A stretch of 60,067 nucleotides of DNA from Acidobacteriota bacterium (GCA_003223935.1 QHXQ01000040.1:1-60067); one strand, 5' to 3'; counted from the stretch's first letter, positions 16,156-26,039 are shown. The notes: a model not told the origin generated them from the sequence alone. Program-made: numbers and translations.

Positions 16156-16197
16156 CGAAAAGACCCGCTCGCTGTCTTTGAAGATAGCGAGCGGGTC
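16156..16197 (-). terminator. rho-independent terminator of the M28 peptidase gene
   Basis: 12-bp perfect stem, 16162-16173 with 16186-16197, loop of 12 bases, followed on the minus strand by TTTTCG. Confidence 0.85.
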
Positions 16198-16230
16198 AAC
16201 TCTGTTACTGCCTGCGTGCGGCAAGCGCCT

Positions 16231-17970
16231 TCAGCGACCCGGCGTGGGTTTGCGCGGCAGTTTCTCGTCGCGCATCGCGGTCTGATAGACGAAGGCGGCC
16301 ATGATCGCCGCAGCCTGCTTCATGTCGTCGGCTTGAACACGGTCGAACACGTCCATGTTCGAGTGGTGCGTGCGTGCGTCGTAGTCAATCTCGTCCTGTA
16401 TGAACTGGAAGCCGGGCAGACCGATGGCATCGAACGAGAGATGATCTGTGCCACCCGTATTCGACATCGTGAGCGTCTCTGCGCCCATGTCGCGAAACGG
16501 CGTAAGCCACGTGCGGAAGATGGAGCGCACAGACTCGTTCCCCTGCATATAGACGCCTCTGATCTTGCCCGTGCCGTTATCGAGGTTGAAGTAGGCGTCA
16601 AACTTGTCGTACTCCGGTTTGGTGACGAGCTTTGGTGGCGGCGTGGCTGTCGGCGCAGCGGCCGGTTTTGCTTCCGCAGGGCCGGGCGGCGACGGCTGCG
16701 GCGTCGGACTGGGCGCGACGACTTCACCGAAATGTTGTTTGACGTAGGCGCGCGAGCCTAACAGGCCCTGCTCTTCGCCCGTCCAGAGCGCGACGCGGAT
16801 GGTGCGGCGCGGTTGCAGGTTCAAAGCTTTCAGAATACGCACGGCCTCCATCGCTACAGCTACACCCGCGCCGTTGTCGGTCGCGCCTGTGCCCGCGTGC
16901 CAAGAGTCCATGTGCCCGCCGAGCATCACAACCTCGTCCTTTAACTGTGGGTCTGTGCCCGGTATCTCGGCGACCGTGTTGTAGCCGTTCAAGTCTTGAT
17001 CCTGAAACTGCACTTCGAGATTGACGGCCATACGCACGTGCTCGCCCGCGCGCAGCATGCGCACGATGCGGTTGTAGTGTTCTGCCGCCACGATGACCTG
17101 CGGCAGGATCGGCGGCGCGTCCTTCTGCCACGCCGCGATGCGCCGTTCAAAGGGCGTGTCGAACGGCTGCAACACAGGCACAGTGGCCTGTTGGACGAAG
17201 ACCGTACCGTCGTCGCCACGACCGGGATCAACTAAGAGCGCTGCGCCTTCGCTCTGATAGAACTTCAGCTTGGTGATGTTGAACTCGGCGGCCGTGCGCT
17301 GTTCCGGCGTCTGCTGGAAGCGGCGCGGCGGAACGCTGGCCGGGTCGGGCGCGTCTGCGAGCGCGAGCAGGTTTTTCTCGTCGCGGCGCGTAGCTTCGGG
17401 CGTGAAGCGCGCGCCTATCTCGCGCACTGGCCCCGTCAACACAATCGCGCCTTTGAGTCTGCCCGCGTACTTCTCGCGCAACTCAGCCTCGTTTTTCGCG
17501 TCCACGTAAACCACGTCAGCCATGAGCGGGCGCGCAAGGCCCGGCGACCAAGCTTTCGGATATGCGATGAGCGGGATGGCCTGCGGCTCGACGACTTCGG
17601 CCGAGAAACGCTTCAACGTCCAACCGCGCCCGAACGGGCCCCACGACTCAAGGTGCGCGTTCGAGAGGCCCCAAGCGGCCAACTTGTCGCGCGTCCAATC
17701 GCAGGCGCGCTTCATGTTCGGCGAAGCCGTCAGGCGCGGCCCGATCACGTCGGACAGATAACTCAGAGTCTCCATCACCTGTGAATGATCTTTCTCCTCA
17801 CTCTTGATCCGCTCGATGGGATCGTTTGGGTCGGGCGTCGGCGTCGGTTGCGTGGGTATCTGTTGGAGCGTCGGCGTCGTGTGCGCTTCGGCCGTCGGCT
17901 GTGTGCGTAAGAATGCCGGTACGACGAGCGCGCAGAGCAACAACGCGACGACCGTGATGCGTCGCAGCAT
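16231..17970 (-). CDS. secreted M28-family zinc aminopeptidase
   Basis: 579 residues with a signal peptide ([15 protein letters not shown]) and a Pro/Thr linker. A PA-type domain occupies the middle (about 130-300). The M28 catalytic region then shows MLGGHMDSW (metal His and Asp), [12 protein letters not shown] (bridging Asp), [11 protein letters not shown] (catalytic Glu-Glu), GGTDHLSF (Asp) and a late HHSNMD (His). All co-catalytic zinc ligands appear present. A proline-rich insert ([11 protein letters not shown]) interrupts the domain near residue 430. It should cleave N-terminal residues of peptides in the periplasm or outside. It lies upstream of the small leader-peptide genes but is separated from them by a strong terminator. 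Confidence 0.93.
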   Translation of the reverse strand: MLRRITVVALLLCALVVPAFLRTQPTAEAHTTPTLQQIPTQPTPTPDPNDPIERIKSEEKDHSQVMETLSYLSDVIGPRLTASPNMKRACDWTRDKLAAWGLSNAHLESWGPFGRGWTLKRFSAEVVEPQAIPLIAYPKAWSPGLARPLMADVVYVDAKNEAELREKYAGRLKGAIVLTGPVREIGARFTPEATRRDEKNLLALADAPDPASVPPRRFQQTPEQRTAAEFNITKLKFYQSEGAALLVDPGRGDDGTVFVQQATVPVLQPFDTPFERRIAAWQKDAPPILPQVIVAAEHYNRIVRMLRAGEHVRMAVNLEVQFQDQDLNGYNTVAEIPGTDPQLKDEVVMLGGHMDSWHAGTGATDNGAGVAVAMEAVRILKALNLQPRRTIRVALWTGEEQGLLGSRAYVKQHFGEVVAPSPTPQPSPPGPAEAKPAAAPTATPPPKLVTKPEYDKFDAYFNLDNGTGKIRGVYMQGNESVRSIFRTWLTPFRDMGAETLTMSNTGGTDHLSFDAIGLPGFQFIQDEIDYDARTHHSNMDVFDRVQADDMKQAAAIMAAFVYQTAMRDEKLPRKPTPGR

Positions 17971-18075
17971 GGCAGTTGGGTCTCCTTCGATCTCTGATTG
18001 AAGTGCTGATCTTGCAGAGTGCGGCTGATTATACTCTTAGGCGGCCCGTATGTTTCAAGGCTCGGCGCAGGCCAA

Positions 18076-18105
18076 GAAAAAGGACGAACCGCGCGGGTTC
18101 GTCCT
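18076..18105 (-). terminator. rho-independent terminator after topA
   Basis: 10-bp perfect stem (18081-18090 with 18096-18105), five-base loop, then TTTTTC on the minus strand. Confidence 0.88.
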
Positions 18106-18132
18106 CTCGCTTGCATAACGTGCAGGCAAACT

Positions 18133-20652
18133 TTAGCGCGCGAGGCGCGAGCCTGTGCGGGTGGTCGTTGTTGTTGGCGTCGGCGCAGTTGGCAGAGCTT
18201 CGCTGCGATAGTCGCACTCTTCGTTGGCGCAGACGCGCGTCGTGCCCTTCTTCGTCGTCTTCTCTAACAGGAACGGCACGTGACACTGCGGGCAAGGCTC
18301 AGCGACCGGCTTGTCCCAATAGACGCGGTCGCACTCAGGATACTCCGAGCAGCCGTAAAAGACTTTGCCGCGTTTCGATTTCTTCACGACCAACTCGCCG
18401 CGACAACCCGCACGCACGCACGCCACGCCCGTCGTCTCGCGCTTCACAAACTTGCACGTCGGATAGTTTGAGCACGAGACGAACTCGCCAAAGCGGCCTT
18501 GCCGTCTGACCAGATTCGCGCCATCAATCGGACACTTCTCGTCAAGCACCACGGGCGCGGCAGCAACCTTACCCGTGCGGCTGATCTTGCGTATGTTGCG
18601 ACATTCGGGATAACCCGTGCAGCCGAGGAACTGCCCGAAGCGCCCGCGCTTCAAAGCCATCGGCTTGCCGCACAACTCGCACGCCTCCGGTTCTTCCGCT
18701 CCATCTCCATCTTGCGGCTTTGTTGAGTCCACTGGGGCCACCGGCTTGGGATCGCGGGTCGCATCACACTTCAGACATTTCAGATATTTTCCGAAGCGAC
18801 CAACTTTTTCGACCATCCCTTCTGCACCACACTTAACGCATGTCTCATTTGTTGGCACTTCTACAATTCGGACGTTCTTCAAATACTTCTCAAACGCCTT
18901 CAAGTCACGCGCAAATTTTTCATAAAATTCATGTAGCGCGGTTGTCCACTTCAATTTTCCTTCTTCAATCTGATCGAGTTCCTCCTCCATCCGCGCTGTG
19001 TATGATTCATTGAACAGATCATCAAACCCGCCATTGACCAAGTGATCACTGACCGTCATGCCGATAGACGTCGGATGAAAACGCCCTTCGTGTTTTTCGA
19101 CGTACTCGCGATCAAGGATCGTCGTCATGATCGCCGCGTAGGTCGAAGGCCGGCCGATGCCCTTCTCTTCGAGCGCCTTGACGAGCGTCGCTTCGGTGTA
19201 GCGCGGCGGCGGCTCGGTGAAATGCTGTTCGGGCGTGAGCGAATTGAGCGCGAGCGCATCGCCCGCCGTGACAGGCGGCAGCCGCCGCGCAGCCTCTTCA
19301 TCTTCATCCGTCTTCTCGTCGCGCCCCTCTTCATAGACGCGCAGGAAGCCGTCGAACTTCAACACCGAGCCGGTGGCGCGGAACAGGAAGCGGCCGGCTG
19401 CGATGTCAATCGTCGTCTGATCAAACACGGCCGGCATCATCTGCGAGGCGACGAAACGCTGCCAGATGAGGCGATAAAGTTTCAACTCATCAGCGCTCAA
19501 AAAACGCGCGACTGCATCGGGCGCGCGCGCCACATCGGTCGGGCGGATCGCCTCGTGCGCGTCCTGCGCGTCCTTCTTCGAGCGATAGTAGATCGCCTTC
19601 TCCGGTAGATACTCCGCGCCATACTGTGTGCCGATGAAGTCGCGCGCTTCACCCAATGCCGCGTCCGAGACGCGCGTCGAGTCTGTGCGCATGTATGTGA
19701 TCAGCCCGACCGAGCCTTCCGCGCCAAGCTCCACGCCCTCGTAAAGCTTCTGCGCGATCATCATCGTGCGCTTCACCGCAAAGCCAAGTTTGCGCGCCGC
19801 CTCCTGTTGTAGCTTCGAAGTGATAAACGGCGGCACAGGATTGCGCTTGCGCTCTTTGGTCGTCACGTCCGCGACGCGGAACTGTTGCGCTTGCGCTTCG
19901 TTGACGACGCCTTGCGCCTGCGTTTCGTTCGCGATCAGAATCTCATTCTTTTTAAGGTTCTGATCAAAGCCGCCGGTCTTCACCGTCTGCTCGCCGATGC
20001 GTAGCAGTCGCGCATCGAAAGCGGGTGGCAGTTGCGCCGATAGATTCGCCGCCACCGTCCAGTATTCAGTCTTGACGAACTGCTCGATCTCGCGCTCGCG
20101 CTCGACGACCATCCTGAGCGCCACCGACTGCACGCGCCCCGCGCTCAGACGCCCGCCGACTGTTTTGCACAGCAGCGGCGAGACCTTGTAACCGACCAAA
20201 CGATCAAGCAAGCGGCGCGCTTGCTGCGCATCAACTAGATGCTGATCGATCTCCTTCGGCTCTTGAAACGCTTCCTGCACGGCGCGCTTCGTGATCTCGT
20301 TGAACATGACGCGATAGGCCGGCTTCGCGGGGCGCTTCGGCACGATCTCTTCCGCGAGGTGCTGGCAGATCGCTTCGCCTTCACGATCAGGGTCGGCGGC
20401 CAAAAAGATCGCGTCGGCCTCTTTCGCAGCCCGTTTCAATTCGCTGATGATCTTTTTATTATTGCGCTTCTTCGCATCCGGGATGATCTCATAGGTCGGC
20501 TCGAAATCATGTTCGACATCAACGCCCAAGCCCTTCGACGGCAAATCCTTGATGTGGCCTATAGAGGCCATGACGCGATAGTCTGCGCCCAGATATTTGC
20601 CAATCGTCTTCGCCTTCGTGGGCGATTCAACTACGACTAAATTCTTACCCAT
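18133..20652 (-). CDS. topA: DNA topoisomerase I
   Basis: 839 residues. The N-terminal TOPRIM domain opens LVVVESPTKAKTIGKYLG and has DPDREGEAI with the acidic metal ligands. The active-site tyrosine is in GLITYMRTDSTRVS (residue 320). Five zinc-ribbon-like repeats end the protein (CVKCGAEG, CELCGKPMALKRGRFG, CPIDGANLVRRQGRFG, CVRAGCRGELV, CPQCHVPFLL). It relaxes negative supercoils by a type IA strand-passage reaction. It follows dprA on the same strand after 160 bases, the common dprA-topA order, and is closed by a terminator. Confidence 0.97.
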   Translation of the reverse strand: MGKNLVVVESPTKAKTIGKYLGADYRVMASIGHIKDLPSKGLGVDVEHDFEPTYEIIPDAKKRNNKKIISELKRAAKEADAIFLAADPDREGEAICQHLAEEIVPKRPAKPAYRVMFNEITKRAVQEAFQEPKEIDQHLVDAQQARRLLDRLVGYKVSPLLCKTVGGRLSAGRVQSVALRMVVEREREIEQFVKTEYWTVAANLSAQLPPAFDARLLRIGEQTVKTGGFDQNLKKNEILIANETQAQGVVNEAQAQQFRVADVTTKERKRNPVPPFITSKLQQEAARKLGFAVKRTMMIAQKLYEGVELGAEGSVGLITYMRTDSTRVSDAALGEARDFIGTQYGAEYLPEKAIYYRSKKDAQDAHEAIRPTDVARAPDAVARFLSADELKLYRLIWQRFVASQMMPAVFDQTTIDIAAGRFLFRATGSVLKFDGFLRVYEEGRDEKTDEDEEAARRLPPVTAGDALALNSLTPEQHFTEPPPRYTEATLVKALEEKGIGRPSTYAAIMTTILDREYVEKHEGRFHPTSIGMTVSDHLVNGGFDDLFNESYTARMEEELDQIEEGKLKWTTALHEFYEKFARDLKAFEKYLKNVRIVEVPTNETCVKCGAEGMVEKVGRFGKYLKCLKCDATRDPKPVAPVDSTKPQDGDGAEEPEACELCGKPMALKRGRFGQFLGCTGYPECRNIRKISRTGKVAAAPVVLDEKCPIDGANLVRRQGRFGEFVSCSNYPTCKFVKRETTGVACVRAGCRGELVVKKSKRGKVFYGCSEYPECDRVYWDKPVAEPCPQCHVPFLLEKTTKKGTTRVCANEECDYRSEALPTAPTPTTTTTRTGSRLAR

Positions 20653-20812
20653 TCGCTTTCCTCTGGATCAAACGACAAGCGCGCAAGCTCTTTTGCATCG
20701 CGCGCTTTCTCTACGCTTATTGTCAGGCGCTTTCCCTCTCCGGTCGCCCGTTTAGATGCCGCATGCGCTCGTTTCGCTGGCTCGCACGGTCGGTCTTTTT
20801 GCCTGCTTCCAC

Positions 20813-21943
20813 TCACAGTTTTCTCACAAAACATTTGCCCGGCAACTGGCGCACCAACTCGCGCATTTCCAGCACCAACAGTGCGCTACTCAACTCAGGC
20901 AGAGACAATTGACATACGCTTGCGAGCGCATCTATGTGCGCCGGTTCGTCCGGCGACAACTGCGCGAAGACCGCGCGCTCGTGCGCCGACAGATCGGACG
21001 GGATGACGGTCTTGAGTGCGTCGGCTGCGTTCTTCTTCTTGCGCTTCGGTTCCGGCGGCAACAGACGCGCGGCGATCTCTGCCGGCAGTTCCGCCGCGAC
21101 ATCTTGCCACTGCTGAACTAATTTTGCGCCGGCCGCTTTGATCAGATAGTTCGTACCGAACGAGTTGCGCGAAGTGATGTTGCCGGGCACGGCAAAGACT
21201 TCGCGCCCTTGCTCCAACGCGAGCCGCGCAGTGATCAAGCTGCCGCTATTCTCCGCTGCTTCGACGAGCACCACCCCCAGACTCAAGCCGCTGATGATCC
21301 GGTTGCGATACGGAAAATTTTCCGGGATCGGCGGCGTCGCCAATGGAAACTGCGAGACGAGCGCGCCACCTTTGGCCAAAATTTCCGCCGCCAACTTTTT
21401 ATGATCGCGCGGATAGACTTCGTCAACGCCCGTGCCCAGCACCGCGACCGTGCGCCCACCGGCTTCGAGCGCCCCGCGATGCGCCGCCGCATCAATGCCG
21501 CGCGCGAGACCCGAAATAATCGTCACGCCGCGACTCGCCAGTTCGCGCGCCAACAGTGTCGCAGTGTTCTGCCCATAGGTCGAGCAACGGCGCGAGCCGA
21601 CCAACGCTACGCACGGCGCATCGAGACATACTTGCCAGTCGCCTTTGACATAGAGCGTGATCGGCGGATCGGCGATCTCGCGCAAGAGCGCCGGGTATGT
21701 GCCATCATCAAGAATCAACACGTCCGCGCCCAACTCGCGCACGCGCATAAGCTCCTGCTCGGCCGCCTCGCGCCGGTCGCGCAAGACGATTGATTCCAAC
21801 GTCTCAGGGCGCAGACGTAACTGCTCCAACTCCGCGCGCAACGCGCCGAAAACTGCTTCGGCCGCGCCGAAGCGCTCCAACAAACGCGCCGCCACACGCG
21901 GTCCCACACCCGGCGTCATATTGAGCGCGATCCAGTCTCGCAT
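20813..21943 (-). CDS. dprA: DNA-processing protein DprA
   Basis: 376 residues. An N-terminal helix-hairpin-helix-like region (MTPGVGPRVAARLLERFG) is followed by the Rossmann-type domain with VALVGSRRCSTYG, GLARGIDAAAHRGAL and ISGLSLGVVLVEA, and by a C-terminal winged helix (about 310-376). The protein loads RecA on incoming single-stranded DNA during transformation. The start codon lies six bases before a long heptamer hairpin, and tRNA-Sec lies beyond that. Confidence 0.95.
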   Translation of the reverse strand: MRDWIALNMTPGVGPRVAARLLERFGAAEAVFGALRAELEQLRLRPETLESIVLRDRREAAEQELMRVRELGADVLILDDGTYPALLREIADPPITLYVKGDWQVCLDAPCVALVGSRRCSTYGQNTATLLARELASRGVTIISGLARGIDAAAHRGALEAGGRTVAVLGTGVDEVYPRDHKKLAAEILAKGGALVSQFPLATPPIPENFPYRNRIISGLSLGVVLVEAAENSGSLITARLALEQGREVFAVPGNITSRNSFGTNYLIKAAGAKLVQQWQDVAAELPAEIAARLLPPEPKRKKKNAADALKTVIPSDLSAHERAVFAQLSPDEPAHIDALASVCQLSLPELSSALLVLEMRELVRQLPGKCFVRKL

Positions 21944-21948
21944 AAGAG

Positions 21949-22023
21949 CAGAGGTTAGAGGTCAGAGGTCAGAGGTTAGTAAAAGTCAATTACTGACCTC
22001 TAACCTCTAGCCTCTGATCTCTG
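21949..22023. repeat. heptamer-repeat hairpin (GAGGTCA type)
   Basis: 34-base arms, 21949-21982 and 21990-22023, pair with a few mismatches around a seven-base loop. Each arm is five units of GAGGTCA/GAGGTTA. It lies between dprA and tRNA-Sec. Confidence 0.88.
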
Positions 22024-22029
22024 CCTTTC

Positions 22030-22129
22030 TGGCGGAGGCGTGTAGGAATCGAACCTACCTGAGCCTGCTCTCACAGGCTCACAGAACGGTTTTGAAGACC
22101 GCGCCGTTCACCAGAACAGATGCGCCTCC
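22030..22129 (-). tRNA. selC: tRNA-Sec (anticodon UCA)
   Basis: Minus strand, 100 bases with encoded CCA. Acceptor GGAGGCG/CGCCTCC extended by one more position, the enlarged D arm (GTTCTGGTGAAC), anticodon arm CGGT-CTTCAAA-ACCG with anticodon TCA (plus strand 22093-22095), a long variable arm (GAGCCTG/CAGGCTC) and T arm GTAGG-TTCGATT-CCTAC. These are the tRNA-Sec hallmarks, so UGA should be read as selenocysteine at SECIS sites in this genome. No selA/selB or obvious selenoprotein is in the window. Confidence 0.96.
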
Positions 22130-22266
22130 CCGCTTCAAGGTCACGTACCGTACGCGCCGCGAGTGCCACCTGTCAAGCGTTCTCGTCTGCCGGATGAGAG
22201 GCGGAACGATGCGCCGTCGGGGTGCGGCGGGTCGGACGCGCACAGCGAGCGGGCGCAAAAAAGTTA

Positions 22267-22295
22267 TTGACTTATCGCTCCGTTTGCCGTAGAAG
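22267..22295 (+). promoter_or_regulatory. sigma-70-type promoter of the GYD-domain gene
   Basis: TTGACT at 22267-22272, 17-base spacer, TAGAAG at 22290-22295; about 70 bases before the start codon. Confidence 0.6.
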
Positions 22296-22365
22296 CGCGT
22301 TACCGCGCACACGTTTTGCCCCGTCTTTCGTTAGCTATCTTTTGCTCGAAAAGGAGTCTCGTGCA

Positions 22366-22659
22366 ATGCCCACTTACATCACACTGTTTCGTTGGACGCA
22401 ACAAGGGATCGAGCAGGTCAAGGACAGTCCCGCGCGGCTCGATAAGGCGAGAGCACTCTTCCGCCAGTTCGGCGGCGAGATCAAAGGCTTCTATCTCGTG
22501 ATGGGCCAGTACGACGCCGTCATCGTGAGCGAAGCGCCGGACGATGAAACGATGGCCCGCATCATGCTCGCCACCGGCACGACGGGCAACATCCGCTCCG
22601 AGACGTTGCGCGCCTTCACAGAAGACGAATACGGCCAGATCATCGCCGCGCTGCCCTAG
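22366..22659 (+). CDS. GYD-domain protein
   Basis: 97 residues. The whole chain is one GYD-type ferredoxin-like domain: MPTYITLFRWTQQGIEQVKDSP at the start (quoted in part: YITLFRWTQQG), the family signature GEIKGFYLVMGQYDAVIV in the middle, and TLRAFTEDE near the end. Function of this small cytoplasmic family is not established. AAGGAG (22351-22356) is a good ribosome-binding site. It stands alone with its own promoter. Confidence 0.88.
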   Translation: MPTYITLFRWTQQGIEQVKDSPARLDKARALFRQFGGEIKGFYLVMGQYDAVIVSEAPDDETMARIMLATGTTGNIRSETLRAFTEDEYGQIIAALP

Positions 22660-22665
22660 CAACGC

Positions 22666-22722
22666 GGTCAGCAGTCGGCGGTCAGCGATCAGCTAAAAGC
22701 GTCAAGCAGCCGCTGACTGGCC
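22666..22722. repeat. partial heptamer hairpin (GGTCAGC type)
   Basis: Left run GGTCAGCAGTCGGCGGTCAGC-like units, right run GCCGCTGACTGG; complementary over roughly 10-14 bases. A degenerate member of the family. Confidence 0.6.
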
Positions 22723-22807
22723 GAATAACAACTCTTCAAGCAAACGCATACCCGTCCGCGCTCCTGCGCGTCGCTTGACCCCACGCCTGCGCCTCGCTAT
22801 CATTTTA

Positions 22808-22825
22808 TTCGAACGGACGTTCGAA
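22808..22825. promoter_or_regulatory. 18-bp palindromic operator candidate upstream of boxC
   Basis: TTCGAACGGACGTTCGAA: perfect 8-bp arms with a 2-bp centre, about 95 bases before boxC. The form suits a TetR-family dimer, and a TetR gene lies in the same run of genes (26040-26726). I saw no second copy in the window. Confidence 0.55.
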
Positions 22826-22918
22826 CGAGCAGTAGTATTGGAGACTGATCTAAGGTTAGCGGGCGCGCGTTCGTGCTGTCGCTGTTCGATTAAATGGGCG
22901 GGAGAGTTAATCAGTCGA

Positions 22919-24550
22919 ATGATCAATTTCGAGACTGCGCCGGAGCGTTACAAGCATTGGCGCTTGCAACTTGATGGCCCCATCGCCACGCTTTCGCTGG
23001 ACGTGCAGGAAGACGCGACGCTGGCGGAAGGCTACAAGCTGAAACTCAATTCGTATGATTTGGGCGTGGACATAGAACTGGCGGACGCCATCCAGCGTCT
23101 GCGCTTCGAGCATCCAGAGGTGCGCGCAGTCATCATCAAGAGCCAACGCCCGCGCATCTTCTGTGCGGGTGCGAACATCTACATGCTCGGCACGTCAGCC
23201 CACGCTTTCAAAGTCAACTTCTGCAAGTTCACCAACGAGACGCGCTGTGCGATTGAAGACGCCTCCGCGCATTCCGGTCAACGCTACATCGCCGCGCTAA
23301 ACGGCACGGCTTCGGGCGGCGGCTACGAACTCGCCATCGCCTGCGATGAAATTTATCTGGTTGACGACGGCAACTCGGCCGTCTCGCTGCCGGAAGTGCC
23401 GCTCTTGGGCGTGCTGCCGGGCACGGGCGGCTTGACGCGCCTCGTTGATAAACGCAAGGTGCGCCGCGACCGTGCCGATGTCTTCTCGACGCTCGCCGAA
23501 GGTTTGAAGGCCAAGCGCGCGAAAGAGTGGGGCTTGATTGACGACTATTTCCCGACGAGCAAATTCGAGGACGGCATCGCGACGCGCGTGCAGCAACTCA
23601 TTGAGCAGAGCGCGCCGCAGCAGTCCGCGCGCGGCATTGAGCTACATCCGTTGCAGGTCGAAGCGACAGACGAAGGGCGCGAGTATCGTTACGTCAGTTT
23701 GAAGTTGCACCGCGCCGGTCGTTACGCCGATCTCACCGTGCGCGCCCCTGAAGCTGATTTGGCGACAACGCCCGCAGAGATCGAGCGACTCGGCGACGCT
23801 TACTGGCCGCTCCAAGCCTACCGCGAATTAGATGATGCCCTGCTCCATCTGCGCATCAACGAATTAGAGATCGGCTTGGTCTGCCTGCGCACCGCAGGCG
23901 AGATCGAGCACGTGCTCACAGTTGATCGCACGCTTGCGGCGCATCGTGATCATTGGTTCGTGCGCGAGATCATTCTCAACATGGCGCGCGTCTTGCGTCG
24001 GCTCGATCTCACCGCGAAGAGTTTCTTCGCGCTCATCGAACCCGGCAGTTGCTTCGCCGGCAACCTGCTCGAACTCGCGCTCTCGGCTGATCGAACTTAC
24101 ATGCTCAACAGCCCCGACGAAAAAGTTGAACTGGCCACAAGCGAACTCAACGCGGGCGCGCTGCCGATGAGCAACGGCTTGATGCGCTTGCAGTCGCGCT
24201 TCCTCGCCGAGCCTGAACGAGTGAACGAAGTGCTCGCGCACAAAGGCCGGTTCGACACCGACGCGGCTGAAGCAGCGGGTCTTGTCACCTTCGCGCCCGA
24301 CGATCTGGATTGGGCCGACGAGGTGCGCGTCGCCATCGAGGAGCGCACGTCGCTCTCGCCCGATGCGTTGACGGGGATGGAAGCCAGCTTGCGCTTCGCC
24401 GGCCCCGAAACGATGGACACGAAAATCTACGGGCGTCTGACCGCGTGGCAGAACTGGATTTTCCAACGCCCCAACGCCACGGGGCCGCAAGGTGCGTTGA
24501 CTAATTACGGCAAGCCGACGCAACCGCAGTTTGATTATAAGAGAACGTGA
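22919..24550 (+). CDS. boxC: 2,3-epoxybenzoyl-CoA dihydrolase
   Basis: 543 residues from the ATG at 22919; the longer open frame (to 22775) runs through the operator region and is unlikely. It is a two-module crotonase-like protein of BoxC length. Module one has CAGANIYMLG, GTASGGGYELA and LLGVLPGTGGLTRL. Module two has EPGSCFAGNLLELALSADR and NAGALPMSNGL. The end MDTKIYGRLTAWQNWIFQRPNATG is BoxC-like (in part: GRLTAWQNWIFQRPNA). In the aerobic box pathway it opens the epoxidised benzoyl-CoA ring to 3,4-dehydroadipyl-CoA semialdehyde and formate. boxB follows after a heptamer hairpin. Confidence 0.93.
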   Translation: MINFETAPERYKHWRLQLDGPIATLSLDVQEDATLAEGYKLKLNSYDLGVDIELADAIQRLRFEHPEVRAVIIKSQRPRIFCAGANIYMLGTSAHAFKVNFCKFTNETRCAIEDASAHSGQRYIAALNGTASGGGYELAIACDEIYLVDDGNSAVSLPEVPLLGVLPGTGGLTRLVDKRKVRRDRADVFSTLAEGLKAKRAKEWGLIDDYFPTSKFEDGIATRVQQLIEQSAPQQSARGIELHPLQVEATDEGREYRYVSLKLHRAGRYADLTVRAPEADLATTPAEIERLGDAYWPLQAYRELDDALLHLRINELEIGLVCLRTAGEIEHVLTVDRTLAAHRDHWFVREIILNMARVLRRLDLTAKSFFALIEPGSCFAGNLLELALSADRTYMLNSPDEKVELATSELNAGALPMSNGLMRLQSRFLAEPERVNEVLAHKGRFDTDAAEAAGLVTFAPDDLDWADEVRVAIEERTSLSPDALTGMEASLRFAGPETMDTKIYGRLTAWQNWIFQRPNATGPQGALTNYGKPTQPQFDYKRT

Positions 24551-24554
24551 GGAA

Positions 24555-24624
24555 CAGTGGTCGGTGGTCAGTGATCAGTAACAACAAAAGCTGATCTTCA
24601 CTGACCACCGACCACCGACCACTG
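24555..24624. repeat. heptamer-repeat hairpin (GGTCGGT/GGTCAGT type)
   Basis: Left arm 24555-24578 (CAGTGGTCGGTGGTCAGTG...), right arm 24591-24624, which carries one extra unit. It lies between boxC and boxB, four bases before the boxB start, so it may affect translation initiation of boxB. Confidence 0.88.
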
Positions 24625-24627
24625 CTT

Positions 24628-26025
24628 ATGGAACTATACGAACGCATTCCAAACAACGTGAATCTATCGGAAGATAAGCGGCTACAACGCGCGTTGGAGA
24701 AGTGGCTACCGGACTATTTGAACTGGTGGCGCGAAATGGGGCCGGAAGGTTTTCAGGAGAAAGAGGTCTATCTGCGCACCGCCGTGAGCGTCGAAGCCGA
24801 CGGCTGGGCGCACTTCGATTATGTGAAGATGCCCGATTATCGTTGGGGCATCTTTCTGAAACCGGCCGAGCCTGATGCGCGGATCGGTTTCGGTGACAAC
24901 TACGGGCAGCCCGCTTATCAAGAAGTGCCCGGCGAGTTTCGCAACGCTTTGCGCCGCATCATCGTCACACAGGGCGACACCGAACCCGCGTCGGTCGAAC
25001 AGCAACGACAACTCGGCAAGACCTGTCCGTCGCTCTACGATCTCAGAAATCTTTTTCAAGTGAACGTCGAAGAGGGCCGACACTTGTGGGCGATGGTCTA
25101 TCTGCTGCACAAGTATTTCGGGCGCGATGGGCGCGAAGAGGCCGAAGAGATGCTTGCGCGCCGGAGCGGCAACCCTGATAAGCCGCGCATCCTCGAAGCC
25201 TTCAATCAACCTTGCGACGATTGGTTGAACTTCTACTGCTTCACGATGTTCACCGACCGCGACGGCAAATACCAACTCGCCGCGCTCGCCGAATCGGGCT
25301 TTGAACCGCTCGCGCGCACCTGTCAATTCATGTTAACGGAAGAGGCGCATCACCTGTTCGTCGGCGAGACCGGCGTGGGTCGCGTCGTCAAGCGCACGGC
25401 CGAACTGATGCAGCAAGGCGACGTGCGCGCGCTTGGCGGCATCCCGCTCGACATCATTCAAAGGTATTTCAACTTCTGGTTCTCCTACTCGCTCGATCTC
25501 TTCGGCGGCGAGCACAGTTCCAACTCCGCAGACTTCTTCGCCGCCGGTCTCAAAGGTCGCTTCAAAGAGCAGGATCAATACGACGAACACCTCGTCCGCG
25601 ACGATGTGTTCACGCTCACGGTCATCGAAGACGGCCGACTCGCACAGCGCGAAGTGCCGATGCGCAACGCTTTGAACGAAGTCCTGCGCGGCGAGTACGT
25701 GCGCGACTGCGAACGCGCGATGAAGCGTTGGAACAAGTATCTCGAAGACGCAGGCCGCAGCGAACGTCTCTATCTGCCGAGCACGCGCTTTCATCGCCAC
25801 GTCGGCGAATACGCCGGACACTACTTCGAGGTTGAAGGCCACATGATCACTAAGAGCGAGTTTGAGCACCGCCGCGACGAATGGCTGCCGACGCTTGCGG
25901 ATCGCGAATACGTCCGCAGCCTCATGCACCCGGTCACCGAACCCGGCAAGATCGCCAACTGGATCGCACCGCCGTCGGCCGGCATTAAGGGTCTGCCGTT
26001 CGAGTTCGAGTACGTGAGATTGTAA
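24628..26025 (+). CDS. boxB: benzoyl-CoA 2,3-epoxidase, diiron subunit
   Basis: 465 residues, the family length. The start MELYERIPNNVNL and the segments WWREMGPEGF and FDYVKMPDYRWGIF are typical BoxB. Diiron ligands are visible: Glu near 119 (GDTEP), the first ExxH in NVEEGRHLW (E149, H152), and the second ExxH in LTEEAHHLF (about 240). It adds one oxygen atom to benzoyl-CoA using electrons from BoxA. No boxA gene is in the window, so the reductase must be elsewhere or replaced. The start lies right after a strong hairpin. Confidence 0.96.
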   Translation: MELYERIPNNVNLSEDKRLQRALEKWLPDYLNWWREMGPEGFQEKEVYLRTAVSVEADGWAHFDYVKMPDYRWGIFLKPAEPDARIGFGDNYGQPAYQEVPGEFRNALRRIIVTQGDTEPASVEQQRQLGKTCPSLYDLRNLFQVNVEEGRHLWAMVYLLHKYFGRDGREEAEEMLARRSGNPDKPRILEAFNQPCDDWLNFYCFTMFTDRDGKYQLAALAESGFEPLARTCQFMLTEEAHHLFVGETGVGRVVKRTAELMQQGDVRALGGIPLDIIQRYFNFWFSYSLDLFGGEHSSNSADFFAAGLKGRFKEQDQYDEHLVRDDVFTLTVIEDGRLAQREVPMRNALNEVLRGEYVRDCERAMKRWNKYLEDAGRSERLYLPSTRFHRHVGEYAGHYFEVEGHMITKSEFEHRRDEWLPTLADREYVRSLMHPVTEPGKIANWIAPPSAGIKGLPFEFEYVRL

Positions 26026-26039
26026 TCCTGTTGGTTATC

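Noticed and set aside
20637..20834. 65-residue minus-strand ORF between dprA and topA
   Set aside because: It overlaps both genes, has no ribosome-binding site and low-complexity composition. It is treated as spacer.
22775..22918. N-terminal extension of BoxC
   Set aside because: It would cover the palindromic operator candidate, has no similarity to BoxC and contains several Cys/Arg-rich residues unlike the rest.
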